From Sclerurus mexicanus (Eukaryota > Chordata > Aves > Passeriformes > Furnariidae): DNA of 64,000 bases. The translations under genes and the position numbers were made by a program. A model generated the notes under the pieces. The model had not been told where the DNA came from. It did no database searches and saw only the letters and a list, made by a program, of their open reading frames with translations. The stretch is taken from the NCBI GenBank assembly GCA_013396755.1, contig VWZF01002921.1, positions 157,385-221,384 of the forward strand. The letters run 5' to 3'. Below, in pieces: positions 35,901 to 50,900 of the stretch. The first letter of the stretch is position 1, and each line of letters starts with the position of its first letter.

Positions 35901-38900
35901 TAAATAAAGGTAAGAAAAGTTTTCAACTCTGTGGCTGGCCTAAAGACATACAATCAGTAATGCCAGACAAGTAATGATACACTTTCCATGAAGACACTGA
36001 GTACTTGTCACGTCAGTGAGTATGATTTTTGGTCTTTTGATGGAAATTTTATCTGAGTGTAAACTATATGTTACGAGCAATTTGAAGCTAACTTTCAGAA
36101 GAAAAGGATCTTTTCTTAAATGTGATATTACACAAGAAGGATAGGACAGAAGAGGCCATGGTCTAAAATAATGAGGACGTGTAATCTAATTCATTCAATT
36201 TGTGATGTATTAATTATAGAGAAGTGTAACATTTAATAGCTTCTTAGCATAATTAAATTAGCTTGACTTAAAATATATCTTCAAAGATCACAAAATCTTA
36301 CTTTTGTTGTTCATATGTTTACAGGTATTCCACTAGCTTTAAAAGTTAAAGCCTCAAAATATATAGAACTGAACAGAACTGAGAAGCTAAAATCAATAGT
36401 GTTTAATGTTTATGCATACTGGTCAGCTTGGAAGGAAACTATCAAAGCTGTGCTCTATGTGTTACTTTTTACCTTGGCTTTCCTGCTGTCTTTTTTCTCA
36501 GAAGGTCAGTGAACTCAAAGACGGAGTCCAGTGTCTAGCTCCTTTAATGGAAGCCACCTTTATCTATGAATAAGCTCTGTTTTTGTTAGCAAAAAATGCA
36601 TTATGTATATAAAGTACTTAAATCAGTGTAGTTATCTTGAAAACCTAGGATAACTTTGCATTTCTGGTGTTTCACTTGAAGAAGGGTTTTAGTGAGTTGA
36701 TAAATCCAGGACATACAAAAACATATGCTTAACTTCATGAACATTTTATTCAACTTTTTTAAGTGCTAAATGACTGCAGTTGTGAATGTCATTAGATGAA
36801 GCTGTCTCCATTGTAGGCAGCTGAATAGTTTCCTTAAACTTCCTTCTTGATTTTACCTTTCTGTGAACTTGAAAGAGCTTGACAGCTTTCTAAAGCCAGA
36901 CCTGGTAAAGCGATGTACAAAATATATACAATAATTTCTTAAACTATTTCCGAAATGCAACAATTGCTCTTTAGCTGCTGCATGAGACAACTGTTGAGAA
37001 TAGAAGAATATCAGCTTCCACTGCCCTGCAGTTCACACCCCAGGAATGTAACAATTCTAGTGAAGATCTGATCTTTCTGAAGGTTTGGTCTCTCTCTCTC
37101 TCATCTCCATTTTCAAGAAGGAAAAGACTCTACTGTGGAACATTTACAGTTAATAATTTGACTTAATTGTCAGAAATGAAGTTTGTGTGTCTCTTCCAGA
37201 AGATTTGAAACAGTCAACTGAATAATTTAGGGAAGAAAGGAAAACAGGACAGAATAACTGCAACAGTATCCTGGGTTGACAAATTTGATGAGAAAAGACA
37301 GATGGAAAGACACCCGTGCAGAAAGCAAAAATACCATAAGCAGGGAAAGGATTTTATTTTTATTTTTGTAACAGTTGGCTCTGTCCATGTGTTCTTTTTC
37401 TTTACAGTATCTTGACAGTTGGAAGGAAGGAAAGAAAACACTGCATTTCTAATCTATGTTGTTGTTTTTCCTATTTCTTATTTGAGGCTGGCTTAACTAC
37501 TTATTTTCATCCTGGAATAAACCTGAAGAAAATCCATGCTTACAGCATCAAACTCTATGAGAAACTTGAAGAAGAGACTGGACAGGTAATTATCTTAATC
37601 TGTAAAGTAATTCAGAGCAATACTAACTATAGTAACTATAGTAACAGTCTTATAAAAAAGTTTGTAGTTGATAAGGGTGTGGAGTGGGAGTATGTCCTTT
37701 TTTATAGTAATAAATTATTCTGCATGCTTAGTCACTATGTATTTTAGATGGTTTCACAGATCCCTCTACAGTTTAAGAAAATTGTCTTCATAAAACATCT
37801 CAGAAACTCAGCAGACAGAGAGTCTGCAACTTGAGCTTTATAGAGGAATTAAAATAGCACCAGGGATCTGGAATGTTTGGATTGATTATGATACATTCCT
37901 GCTTTAAACGTGTCCGCTTAAAAATTCATATGACATGATGCCGTCTGTACTTGAGAAAATTGCTGCAATTCTTCCTGTCCCTTTCAGAGATGTGTTTTTA
38001 TTTAGTGAGTTAAGGAATGGATATGCAGAGAAATAGAGGAGTCATCTTTTTTATCGGTCGTCACTCAGTTGTGTAAGTTTACTAAACTCATGCTTGCTTC
38101 AGACTGCAGCAGAAATTGCATGATCTTCACTGTACTAGTCTACAAATTTTGTGGAGGTTTTTTTATATTTTTCATATGTAATATGGTATGTATTTTTGTA
38201 TTTGTCATAAAATGCTTTTTTTCTTATTTCTAGTACTCAGCTAGGTAAGATGCCACAGCAGATTATCATTGTGAGTTCCAGGAAAAGACTTAATTCAGCC
38301 CTATTATTGTCCTGTGAGGTACCGTAGAAAAGGTGAAGAAAATAGCGTGTACCAGAAAGTAAGCAGTCAGTGTCTAGCTCTGCAAGGATGTGTACTTTAT
38401 TAAGAAGACAAAGAAGGGGAGGGGTTATTCATTGTGTCAATAAAAGCACTAGTTAGTTAAATATATTCTTCAGCATCTCGATAGAAAATTATGCAGATGT
38501 TAGATTTTAATATAAAACTTGTTTTTGAGATGTATCTGATGATTATATTTTTGAAAGTGTGTGAGTCCATACATCAAATACTAATCAAACCTTAATAAAA
38601 ATAAATATATTGTGAATTCAATAAATGCTTCTTGCAACTGTTTTGAAGACAGCATGCATTTGTTTAGGAAGTTAATTTGGTAAGTTCTTGAAAAATTATT
38701 TTCTCTAGGAGTTTATTTAAGCCCTCTTCCTTCAAGGGCCCCTAACTTACTTGAATTTTCTTTCAGTTATGCTAGTGGCAAAATTCCTGTAGACTTACTG
38801 TAGCACAGGAACATGCATACATGGCTGTGAGTAAAGGTTCTTTCAGTATTTTACTATTTCTTTTTGGTTTAGCCTGTGGGATTTCATCAGCCTGGCAGTA

Positions 38901-41900
38901 TCAGAATTGCTTCGACCCCTACCAGGGTGGATGAATTCAAATACCAAATGACTCGTGCTGGTTGGCACCCAACAGAGCAATACCTAATCACACCCGAGAA
39001 AGTACAAGAGCTATTTCCCTTACTGAACATGGATAAGGTAAAGAAGCTGATTTCATGAAATAAGCTTCCATTGCAATTAAATATTGGTCTGTCAGATATA
39101 TATGCGTGAGGTCTACTTGCTTTATACAAATTGTAGAAGAAATTATTGTTTTTCAATGAAAAAAGATGTAGTATAGCCTAAAGTCACTCACATGCATTTA
39201 AGTCCATAATGTATCTCAGTGTGCATACTATTAATTCCTATGTATATAATATTCTAACATTGAAGCATTGGAACCTTTGATTGCATGGGAGGTCTGAGCA
39301 ATTTTGCTCCTTTTAGACTATCGTTAAGTTGGATAGTCCTGTGTAGGCCAATATTATTATATGTTTTGAAAATTTGTTTTGATTTGACTTCTTAAAGTTT
39401 ACTGTGTTCAAGGCAAAAAGTATTTTATTAAAAAGTTAGCTGATTTTGATAAATTTTAATTTCTTTCATTTGGGGGATTTTACCTCCACTTAGGTTTTAG
39501 CTGGCCTGTATAACCCTGGAGATGGTCATATTGATCCATATTCTCTCACTATGGCCTTGGCTGCAGGAGCCAGAAAATACGGTGCCCAATTAAATTATCC
39601 CGTCCAAGTAACAAATTTGAATTCTCGATCAGATGGGACATGGGAAGTTGAAACTTCACTTGGAACAATTCAAGCAAAGAGAATTGTGAATACTGCAGGT
39701 AGGATTTAATATAAGCATTTGTGTACTCTTCAGATTTACAAACTAGCTGACGCAAAGCACCTGTGCTGAATTGCATGTATAACACATAAGAGCAATGTGT
39801 TTTTGAACATTCGCTTGGTTTGTGGTAAAAAGTACTTTGCACATATTTACACTAAGGTGAAAATTTCACTCGTATATTAATTGCCTGTTAATAGGCATTA
39901 AAAGTATTTATTTATAGTTTGTCTCCAGCAGTTACTAATCAGAGTGCCTTGCTATAGTTTAGTAGCAAAAGAGACCTTTACTGGTCTGTAGTAGGTTGTG
40001 CAGAAGAGAGCCTACGTCTCTCTGGATATCACAGGATATCCTGAGTTAGAAAGGACCCTCAGTCATCAAGTACAGCTTTTAGTCCTGCACAGGACACCCC
40101 AAGAGTCACACCATGTGTCTGAGAGCATTGTCCAAACACTTCCTGAACTCTGCCAGGCTTGGTGCTGTGACCACTGCCCTGGGGGGCCTGTTCAGTGCCC
40201 AACCACCCTCTGGGTGATTGAACCACCTTCTGGTCTATGCAATATTGTCTCTAAAATCTAATGAAAGATACCTAGGAAGGGAGATTGAATGTACAAATGA
40301 CATTGAAATGTCTTCACTGTTTTTGCAGAGATTGACTATTTGACCTTGCCTATTTCAGTATTTCTCTAAGGTTTAACTCTATCCACATACCCTTGAGACA
40401 GAAGATTTTTTATTGTCCTTTGGGTAGTATTTTAAACATGCACTTAACAATGCATTTTTTTTGTGTGTCATAAAAATTGCCTAACTCAAAGGAGTTTGTA
40501 TTTACATAGGTGATTTTTATTCTTTAAAGAAACCAAACCGATATTTAAAGAAGCCAAACTGATGTTTCTGCTTCAACAAGTTTTTGGGCAAGAGTCTTTT
40601 GGATTTATGTTTGTTTTCCTAAGCAAGTTAACAGGTCTAAAAGTCTGTATTCAATCTAACTTCACATATTTTTATGCTGCCTTATACAAGTATAGAAAAA
40701 TATATTATTGGTGAAACTGTTGGCAAGTCTGATATGAAGCATACCTTCTGCTTCCTCGTAGAGGACTTTCTGTTTTCAATTGTTTGAAAACATGTTGAAT
40801 ATTTACCACAGAGATTAAATTTTCACTGACTCTGGTTCAAACTGAATCACATCTGCATTTTTAGGGCATTACTCTTTCATACATCCCATTGCAGGGAATA
40901 ATCAGGCTTCTGTAGAAAGCTGTGATGTTTCAAGTGGACTTTCTCACTCAGATGGGAAGCAAACTGAGAGCAAGAATGTGTCTTTATAATTCCTTTCTGT
41001 ATATATGCAGTGGAACAGAAAAGAAGAAATAAGGGCATTTTTTTCTAGTGACAAGAAGAAAAAATGGAGAAGTGAGACAGGGACTCTTCTTGTTGGTGGG
41101 TAGAATAACCATGATTGACAGTTGGAATTATGAGTGAATTGGACTGGAAGGGGAATAGTCTCAGAGAGCGAAATGCTTGGGAAAGATTCCTGGAGGTGTT
41201 TGGCAGCACTGGCAGCAAGGGGAACAGTTACGTGCTAGAGGACTTAATAAGGAGCTCAAACACAGAGGGGATCACACTAGGGAGAGGGATAGTGGGAAGG
41301 CACTTGATACATTTCATTAAGGAAACCAGACCTAGAAGCTTTTCAGACAAAATGATTAGGAAGGATATTCAAGGAATGGTTGTGTGGGAAACTGAGTGGA
41401 AAACTGAGGCTGCCTGAGCTGTCTAAGCATGAAAGACTGTTGGAGTAGCAAGGGAGAGGTAGATGGGAGTAGATTGGAAGGAAGAGAAGGCAGCTGGGAC
41501 AGAATGTGACAAACTAGGGAGACTGACTTGAACACAGCAGCAAAGTGGCTGAAGAAGGATATAAGGATTGGCATAAGAAGAATGATTTTTGAGACAGCAG
41601 AAAAGAGCAGGTATGAGACAAGCAGGGATGGCAAAGAGAGAAGATTGGGATAGAGAGAAATCTGGAGAGAGTGGAATAAAAAGGCTGAACTCTCAGAGGA
41701 TTAGCTTTACTAGGTGACCTTTCTTTTGGTGTCTGGGATGTAGACAGCCCTGTGTTAGGTCATTCCAGGCTTTCAGTAAGGAGTTACTTGAAAAGTGCAC
41801 TTTCTCATCATATGCCTTCCATACATAGGTGGTCACCTGCTATTGCTGTATGCCTAGCTTAAATAGCAAGGATCGGAAAAAGTTCACCTTGAAGCTCTAA

Positions 41901-44900
41901 GCTTACTCATAAGTGCCACATAATGACAGTTTGGAGAGAAAGAGGACTAGAGGAATTTAATATGCTTTTTAGAAAGTCAACAACTGCACAAACAGGGAAG
42001 CCAAATTAAAAGAATTTTGCGTAGATTGCAGAGTCAAACACTTGGAAATGAGAGGTGTCAATATTTGATTGCCTTTGGACTGTCAGTTCATGGCTTTCAG
42101 GCATGAATGACAGGATAGCATTCAGTTACAAAACCACAAGCTCTCTACAAATAGGATGTGTGTGTCTTCGTTACACAGTGTGGATTTATTGGTCTGGGAG
42201 TGATCCAAGATAGTGAAATGGAAAGACAGCTCTTTTGGCCATCAGACTTATTTAGGCCACAAACTTCTAGGCACTCGTTCCTAACTATTGGCTCTGCATC
42301 ATATGGATGAAATATCACAGATGTAGTAATTTTCTTATGATTTTGTAGTGTAGTTATCTGTCTTGTGTATTAGGCTGATGTTAGGCAGAGTTTTTTTGTA
42401 AATGCTTTTCAAAGTTTATTTGCAAGAATTAGAATGAACCTTTTTGAACTTCTCATGAGTCTTTTTTATTATTTAAGAAGTTATTAAATCAACAATATAT
42501 TTACTTATTTCTCCTGTGTAGTTAACTGTTCAGCCAAAATGAATATTTGAAGCACATGTTGCTTAACATTCTGGCTAATGATGTGAAATCAATACTGTAT
42601 AACACATATCTCTTATAAATGTTTTCTCAGATAACATTCATTCTTTTTCTCAGCCTTGCCTCATTCCACTACAGATCATGACTGGTATAATTCAGAGCTC
42701 ATATTTTAGGCTCATGTTGCAGAGAAAAATACATCAGAAAGCTCTTTACATTCTGTCTCCCCTCCCCTCATTCCACAACTGACATCTGCTGAGGAACAGG
42801 AACAAACTAGTTTCAACCAATCTTTAGTTGTTCCTTATGTGAGATTTCCATTTTGAAGGAAAGCAGATGCCTAATAAATAATCCCTAACATGAACTAACT
42901 GATAGTGAGCCGGCTGAAGTGTTTTGCAGTGTATTTATAATGGAATGTTTGATTAAAGTCTACAAAAATAGTGAATTTAGTTTATATGTATAGTGTGGGT
43001 GTGTCTATATAAGCATATTTTCAGATGTACACACTATATCCAACCATTTATATGTATATATTTATATATAAGTAGTGGTGGGGAATTTTCTTTTTTGAAA
43101 ACAAGATATAGTCAGATTACATACTTCAGCAGATATGCTAAGTAAAACTGTCACTGAATATTTCAACATCAGGTGTTTGCAGTTTCTACAATTTAATCTT
43201 CACAAATGTCCTAGAGACATAATGTATGCCTTCATTTATCTCTACCATATGTAATAAGACCCGACATCTGCTTCCAATTAGAGTTTTGTTTCAGAGAAAT
43301 ATCCTTCCTTTTGCCATCTTTGGTTTTTAATACCCTCGCACATGGTTCGAAAACCTTAAAAAAAGAAACTGTAATATTTTTCAATTAGTAAATGTCACCT
43401 GTTGTTATTCTAAGAAATTAAATACACACTTACCATAAGTGAGACTTTTTTAGAATACTGAAGATTTTATTTTAAACAAACCTCTTACTTAAAAGCAATT
43501 TAAAATCAGCTGTGTTTTATGTTATTCTGTAAAATTCAATGGCTAAGAAACTTTCCATTGTGAAAGAGACAAAACTAGGTTTCAAAGACCTAATTTTCTG
43601 CTACTTCCCTTTTTCTTCTCCTCTGTGGATCATTAGCTGACCTTACATTAAAATAATTTTATTTGTAGGTGATATGGAAATACCCAAATCAAAAGAAGTT
43701 CTCTAATGATTTTTAGCCTCCACTTAAATGCACATTTGGATGTGTCATGTGTAATGAAGGAAACCTTTGCAGATGTGCTTTAAATGCAACTTTAGCATTT
43801 TCTGTATAAGGGGTCATAACTCATGTTTCAGTATCCTTAAAGGATGTTCTGGATCATTCAGTGTATGCAACTATGGCAGGATCATCCCTGAGCCAATTTA
43901 ACTGATGTAACAGGTGTTCCGGCAGTGAGTCTCCTCCAAGTGGTGAGGTGCCATTAAAAAGCAAAAGCCTTACATATGATAATAGCAGAGCAACAGGTAC
44001 TGGCTTCTAGTGTTGACTGCTCAGGGGCTTTTAAATTAACAGATCTCTTGTTGGTGATGCTGGATTTTCTGCTCCCTTGCTTTAGCTGGCTGCCAGCAAT
44101 TGTTAAGTGAGTCACCACAGAAAACGTTTCCCTTGGAAATTTTGCGTTTTTAAAAACCATGGGTGTTACATCCTGAGGCTCATTTGTAATATTAAATAAG
44201 AGACTGACAGCCCTTTTGGCATGGGGGAATGGCACAAGGCCAGCAAAGCCCAATGCAGCTTTCCTAATTGCCCTGGCTTTGAGCCATGCCAGGGGTGAGA
44301 GGATGTATTCCCAAGTTAATGTCAGCAAGCGGCGTGAGCCGGCTGCTCCCCATGGAACAGGGAGCCAAGCACGGTAACAAGGCTGGCTGAGCCAGCAAGG
44401 GCTCTGTCCGACAGGGCACAGGGAAGGGAGCAGGGAAGGCCCAGAACCCACAGCTGGGGTCAGTCCACAGTCCAGACCTCCAGACGAGCTTGTGGGGATG
44501 AAGCACAGTCAGGTCCGTAGTGATGAAGCCAGGCTGAGGCCAAGCCAAGAATGTGACCAGAGGTCAGGAACAGGCCTGCTGGCAGAAACCAGGGTCGAAT
44601 AGTGCCCAGTAACCAGCAGGGAGGACTGCAGAGTGGAGACTGAGCTGAGGTCAAACTGAGAAGTAATCCACCGATCAGGGTCTGGATCAATGTGTTCCAT
44701 GGCCAGGCACAGGCATGGTTGTGACAGAGCTGTAAACAGGCATGCACCTACAATCAAACCAGCTCAGACAGGTTCTGAAGGACCTGAGCTGACCTGGAAT
44801 GGCACAGCTGACCTGTGCCCATAGGTAGGAGTGTGAGTGGAAGTCCCAGGTGAGGCTGTTTAGGATCATTTATGCCTTTTAGTGCCCTTAGGGCCCTGGG

Positions 44901-47900
44901 AAACTTTGACTAGATCTTGGAGAGTATGGTATTGAAGAGAGAGGTATGAGTGTTTGGTTAAGACAAGTAAGCAGCCAAAAAGAAGAGAAGTTGCATGTTA
45001 AGCTGGGCAACATGAAGTGTATGACCCGGAAAAAGGGGCAGCTGTGTTAGGTAGCAAATCTTGCTAGGAATAGTTTGTCACAAACAGTTTGGAGTTGGCT
45101 GGTTACACAGGAAATAGGCTGACCTGCCTTCTTTTTCTGGGTGCTATGTGGCACATAACCTTTTATTTGGAAGGCCCTGCTACCTTTGCCTCCTCTTTCA
45201 TTTTGCCTTCCCCCAGGCCTCGCTCCCAGACTCCGCTGAAACTCCTATTTCATCCCATTTTCCTCCTTCATTCCCACTCCTGAGGCTTCTGCTTCCTGCT
45301 TTAAAGAGTCAGGAATGTGGAGCTGAGGGATATTCAAAGCTTCTTAGAGCAGCTGCCATTCTAGTCAGATACACGTGTCTGATTCCCAAATCTGTTATGG
45401 TCCAACCTCACAGCAGGTGTACGCTGTGAGGCAGAGCCCAGACTAGTAAGTTTGGAAGTTAAGTGGCTTCCACTCCTTGACTTTGACACAAGTGCCTCAC
45501 TAAGTGAATGTGTTTTACCAGCTTAACCTTAACAGAGTAGAATTAGGTCTTCTGTAACTGATGCCTTGTGGTATACAAGGAAGATCTTGAGCCAGTTTCA
45601 GAGGTAGGGAAATTGTCGCTTGAATTTTGTGGTCACAGTCTGTATCAGGTCTTCTAATTGGACTAACTGTGGGAGAGCACACTGACTATTCACCAATATG
45701 AACATCATAATGAATTGATGATTGCTGTGTTAGAGACGTAATTAACAGGAGTCACATGATGCATGTCAAAGAGGAAAGAAACTCTAATTCTCGAGGTTAG
45801 CTGCCTGGAAGTACTGCCATGCTCTGTTGGGGTGTTAGGACTTGACTGCTGTCTTGGGAAAGCATGCTAGCTCATTTGACTCATAGTAAGAGGCTAGTTT
45901 AACACCTGGTGTGTTCTAATTTATTTTGTTTTTTAAGTGTTTCTAACTTTGCTAGGAGTACATTGCAGACCTACTTTACTGAAATAATCCATGGCGTTTG
46001 TGGAACTGCTAATTTAAGATGCCTAATTTATAATTTACCAATTATGTATTTTTTCAATATGCATATACTGTAATAATATACAGTATTATTAGGAAAAAGG
46101 ACATGGAATTATGGAGGGAAGAAGATGCTAGATAATATGAAAAGTAATGTGAAAATTAGAAGTATGGGGGGAAAAAATTGTCGCATATAAAAGCACAGTG
46201 TTTCCTGCAAATATTTTACTGTCCATTCACTTAAATTAGTGTTTGAATATTTCTGTTTTGTTGTTTGGGTTTTTTTTCTTCTTCTGTAGGCTTCTGGGCC
46301 CGTGACATAGGCAAGATGATTGATCTGCAGCACCCTCTTATACCTGTTCATCATCAGTACGTTGTGACATCAACTATCCCTGAAGTGAAAGCCCTAAAAA
46401 CAGAATTGCCTGTGATTCGTGACTTGGAAGGGTCATATTATCTCAGGCAAGAAAGGGATGGTCTTTTATTTGGTCCATATGAAAGTGAGGAGAAGATGAA
46501 GCTGCAGGACTCATGGGTAACAAATGGAGTCCCACCAGGTAATTAAGAACATTGAATCTTTAAACGTGATGAGCTCTAGCACACATTTTAATTTATATAA
46601 ATCCCAGGCCATTGTGCTGCCTTATGTGATGGAAAATACAAAATATTTGCAATACATGGTTGTAATACTTGAAATAGGCACAAAATACACATCTACAATA
46701 TAGTGTTTGCCTACTTTCTAAAGAGAAGGTTGTGCTTCATGATTAGATGCAGTCACCAAATCCACAACAGTCTCGACTGAATAGAGATTTTCCTAGGTTA
46801 CAGTTCTCTACAGCATACAGACAGGGGCTCTGGATTTTTGCTGCTCCTGCAGGACAATGTGATTGTCAAATAGGAACAGCAAAAGAATGTCTTAGAAAAA
46901 ATGGTGTGCTTGGCTATACCTGGAAGAGAGCTGTAGATTTGTGTAGGATACAAAGATATCCTGTGTCACACATCTGCTTACTTGTTGGAGTTGGCTTAAC
47001 AGAAGAAGTTTTCACTGTATTGTAACATGAAGTCTTTACCCCTTTTTCCCGAGTTACCCCCTTTTCCCTGTTTATGAACCTATCCCTTTCCACGTTATGT
47101 AGTCGGGATGATCCTCTGTCTCTGCTTTGCATGAGCTGTGGCAGAAGCCTTTCCCAACACTTACTAAAAAGAACGTATACATTGCTGTGTTATAGCTTTC
47201 CCTTCACTTTCAGACAGAAAGTTATACTAAGTCAATGGTGTTGGTGTTTTTAAAAAATGCATGTTTCCTAAGGAAGAGCAGTCAACATTGCTCGGTTTTG
47301 GATAGCCCTGTCAGAGCTTCCTGAATTTGTTGTCATCAATAGCATCAAGTGCCTCTACAGAATGACGGTCAGCAATGCTTAGAGCCCAGACCGAGGGGTG
47401 AAATAATTCACACGGTTTCATGGAAATTATAAGCAGATAGAAGAAGTATATTTCTTCCCCTTGTCAAATTATTGACATATTTAGAAAATAAGTGGGTCTT
47501 ATTAATGTAGAAGAAAGTTTCTGCGTTCCTTCACTTCCTTTCTACTTCATTGTTGAATTTGCATGACCTTAGGGTTAAACAAATATGTATAAAGGATACT
47601 ATAATTGCAGTGACAAATAAACTTGATCCTGTAGGTAAGTAGGGATTTATGCACACCATGTTTCTTGTGCAGGGTGGCAAAGGCTTGAACATACACACTG
47701 ATTAATTCCATATAACTTTTACATATATAGATTGCATTCCTGTGTTTAAAACGTATGTGTTTCCAGTGTGAGTATATAATAAGAGTCAAATGTTTGTGCA
47801 GGTTTCGGAAAAGAACTTTTTGAGTCTGATTTAGACAGAATAATGGAGCATATTGAGGCTGCTATGGAAATGGTCCCCGTGTTGAGAAAAGCAGACATCG

Positions 47901-50900
47901 TAAACACGATTGCAGGTCCTATCACCTATTCTCCAGACATTCTCCCTATGGTGGGACCACATCAGGGTGTTAGAAATTACTGGGTAGCTATTGGTTTTGG
48001 GTAAGTAAGTTCTTCGTGACAACTTTTGTTTGTTTGTCTGATTGTGAAAATGGTGGTGAACTCAAGCTTTGTACATTTTTATAGGTTTGGGCATTGTTTT
48101 GCACATACTGTGTGTAAAATGTAATTTGAGGTAATCTTAACCACCACAATGTTCTCTCTTAATTCTTCTTGATAACTCTCACTATTTTTTTAATTTATTT
48201 CCTTCTTTCAATCTGGAGGCCAACATCTCTGATACTTCAGCAAGAAATGGGTAGTACTTTATACTGTCTGTGCAGCAAGTTAAAGTCACAGAAGTGCTGG
48301 AGTTTACAATGCACTTTCCAGTTAATTTTGTATATTGCTTTGAATTACACTGTATTTACAGTTGTGCAGAGTATGTAGAACTGGTTTCACCGAAGCTGGG
48401 CAAAAATAAGTGGTACAGGGAGAACTTTTAATGTGTAGCATTAATTTTTGTATCAAGAACTGAAGGCATACTTAGCAGAAGACTCGTATACTGTGTGACT
48501 GACTGCTCAAGGGATACAAACCCAGTAATGTTTCTGACTGTTGAAAGTTAAGCTGAAAAAATTACATTGCTAGGTGTCAGAGGAAAGCAAACAAAGAAGG
48601 CAGTGCAACAATAGAAATAAATAGTTTACGAGTGTCATTCATGCGCCCATTATATTTTCCTTGAATAATCTACATCTTATTTATTATGACTGTACTGGAG
48701 TCAGTGGTAAAACACTTACTGACATCCGTAATTGTCTTAGTTTGACCATTGATTCAAGATGGGTAGAATGAACCAAATACAATTCCAGGTGCATGTTATT
48801 GAACACATTCTGTTTACATTGTTTTTCCAATTGCCTAATTTGCTGTTCAAAATCCAGCTCAGCTTTTTCCAGTTTTCTTTCATTCCAAACCAAACAGACC
48901 CTCAGATCATAAGATAAGGCAGTATCACTAACATGCTTTCTGAGGCCCTCAAAATAAGAAGGTTTGGTAATTTTGCAATGATCCATTGTGAAAGGTATTC
49001 ACCTTTGCTGCTTGGATTTAAAAAAAAAATAATGTTATCTTTCAGTAACATTTGCAGAACTTACAGTTACAAAAGTGGTTTGCCTAGACCTTGTTCACCA
49101 AAAAGACTGTTTAAGTTCATTACTCTGTGGTCAGACTTTGGAGCCTGTTTTTCTTCACTGGTGTCAATGGGAGCAGAATCAAAGTTCCATATATGAAAAA
49201 CTGAAGAGTAGTGTTACATGTTGAAGTTTTTTTAAACAACTTATTTCAGGAGTTTGATTAATCTCTAAATGTTTAGACACGGGTACCAATTATGTGGCTG
49301 TCATTGGATTGTTTTGTCTGCTTTTCAGGGACTTTTGACTCTCTGTTCTATGCTTCTGGGTCACTGCAGTGTTTCTATCAGTGTTGTAACTTTTTGTGTG
49401 CTTTAGCAAATCCTTATCTCACAGTCAACTAGCAGGGACATTGTGACAGAGGACTTAGTGCTGTTGGATTAGAGGATTTTTATTATCTAAAATTAGCAGC
49501 TTGCTAGGCATTTTAACATGCAAAGAAGTTTAGTTAGCAGAGTGCGTAGCGCTATTTATTATTAGGGTTGCTCAATGCTCTCCATTTTTAGTTACTTATA
49601 GCTTTGAAAACGTTAACAAGAGTAGGCTAGGATTTTATTCAGAAAAGTTTAATGCAAAACGGTGTAACCATTCCATAACCTGGGACAAAGACACTAGAAA
49701 GGAGACCACAGTGTGTGGAGACTCAGTTTTCCTAGGGAAAGGAATGTAATGAGTCAGGAATGGGTGAGAAGCAAGGACTCATAAGTAAGACACAAGAATA
49801 TGACAGGAACAATGGGGACATAATCTGTCAGGGATTGGAAGGAGAGAAGGAGAGTTCCTTTCAGAGAAGGACAGTTTGTATTAAGGAAATTTTCTCTAAA
49901 TCGTATGAAGACCAAGATTCCTACACTGTAAAACTCTTCACAGCTACTTGTAACATCCTATCCCTGAACAACATATTTCATTCTTGTGCAGCAGAATTGC
50001 AGCGGGTGTGTTAATACAATCAGCTCCCTATTACCTGAGGTAATGAGGGATTTGGAGATCCTGTGTAATGTAAAGTCTCTGATAATAATATATGCCCAGT
50101 TAGGCCTACTAAGATCAGTGGGTTGTGCAGAGTCAGTGCTGCAAAGCTCTACAGAGTGCAGAGACCACTCAGCCCAGGTGCAGGGCAGCCTCCACTGTGC
50201 TGTCTTGCTCCTGAGGTTACCCTGCCGTCAGCTCAGCAGCCTTCAGCTAAAGCTAAAACCTTCATTGTATTTGATCTGTCACCACTCAAAATCGTGCAGT
50301 GGTCTCTTTGCTGTTGTTCCCGTGCCTTTGGCTGCAGTGGATGGTGCAGGGAGGCTTAAACTGGCTAAGACTGGAGCTGTACTTGAAGGCTTCATAGCCA
50401 GGGTCACAAAGCTTATACCCATGAATAACTAAGCGTTGCTTTATTGAATTAACACCATGAACACTTGCAAAGAGACAGTTTGCAAGTACTCATCCTTACT
50501 GCATCAGCTGTGGTGATAGAAGCTTGTCCTGTGTCTGAAGATGTGTGCTGAACTGTCTAAAGGGGTGTGTTTGGCAGAATTACTTCATGTACTCATTTGT
50601 TATTTCTCTCTTATTTACTAAGACCCCACTGTATCAAAGTAATGTTATTTATATTATAGGTTCATTCTTATACATATGCTTTAGAATTAAATTATTACTT
50701 CTTTTTTTTTATTTTCATAAGATCCTTACCTATTTTAATTCAGGAGACAGACTTCAGAATGCAAAGTTGATGAGCAGCAACTGAAATTTGGTGTCTGCAT
50801 GAGTGTCTGTGGTTTAATTGCTGCATGTGAAGCTAAACTTGGTTTTGAACAAAGTTAATATTTTTGCAAGGATTTTTCAGTTGTGCTCATGGGAACATTT

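Larger units (their letters stand above)
32902..37486 (+). other. DMGDH: DMGDH intron 2
   Basis: 4.6 kb. It contains a tRNA-Ile/CR1-type SINE (33350-33478), a CR1 fragment with reverse-transcriptase sequence (about 34030-34850) and a short CT dinucleotide run near 37090. The rest is AT-rich and unremarkable. Confidence 0.85.
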
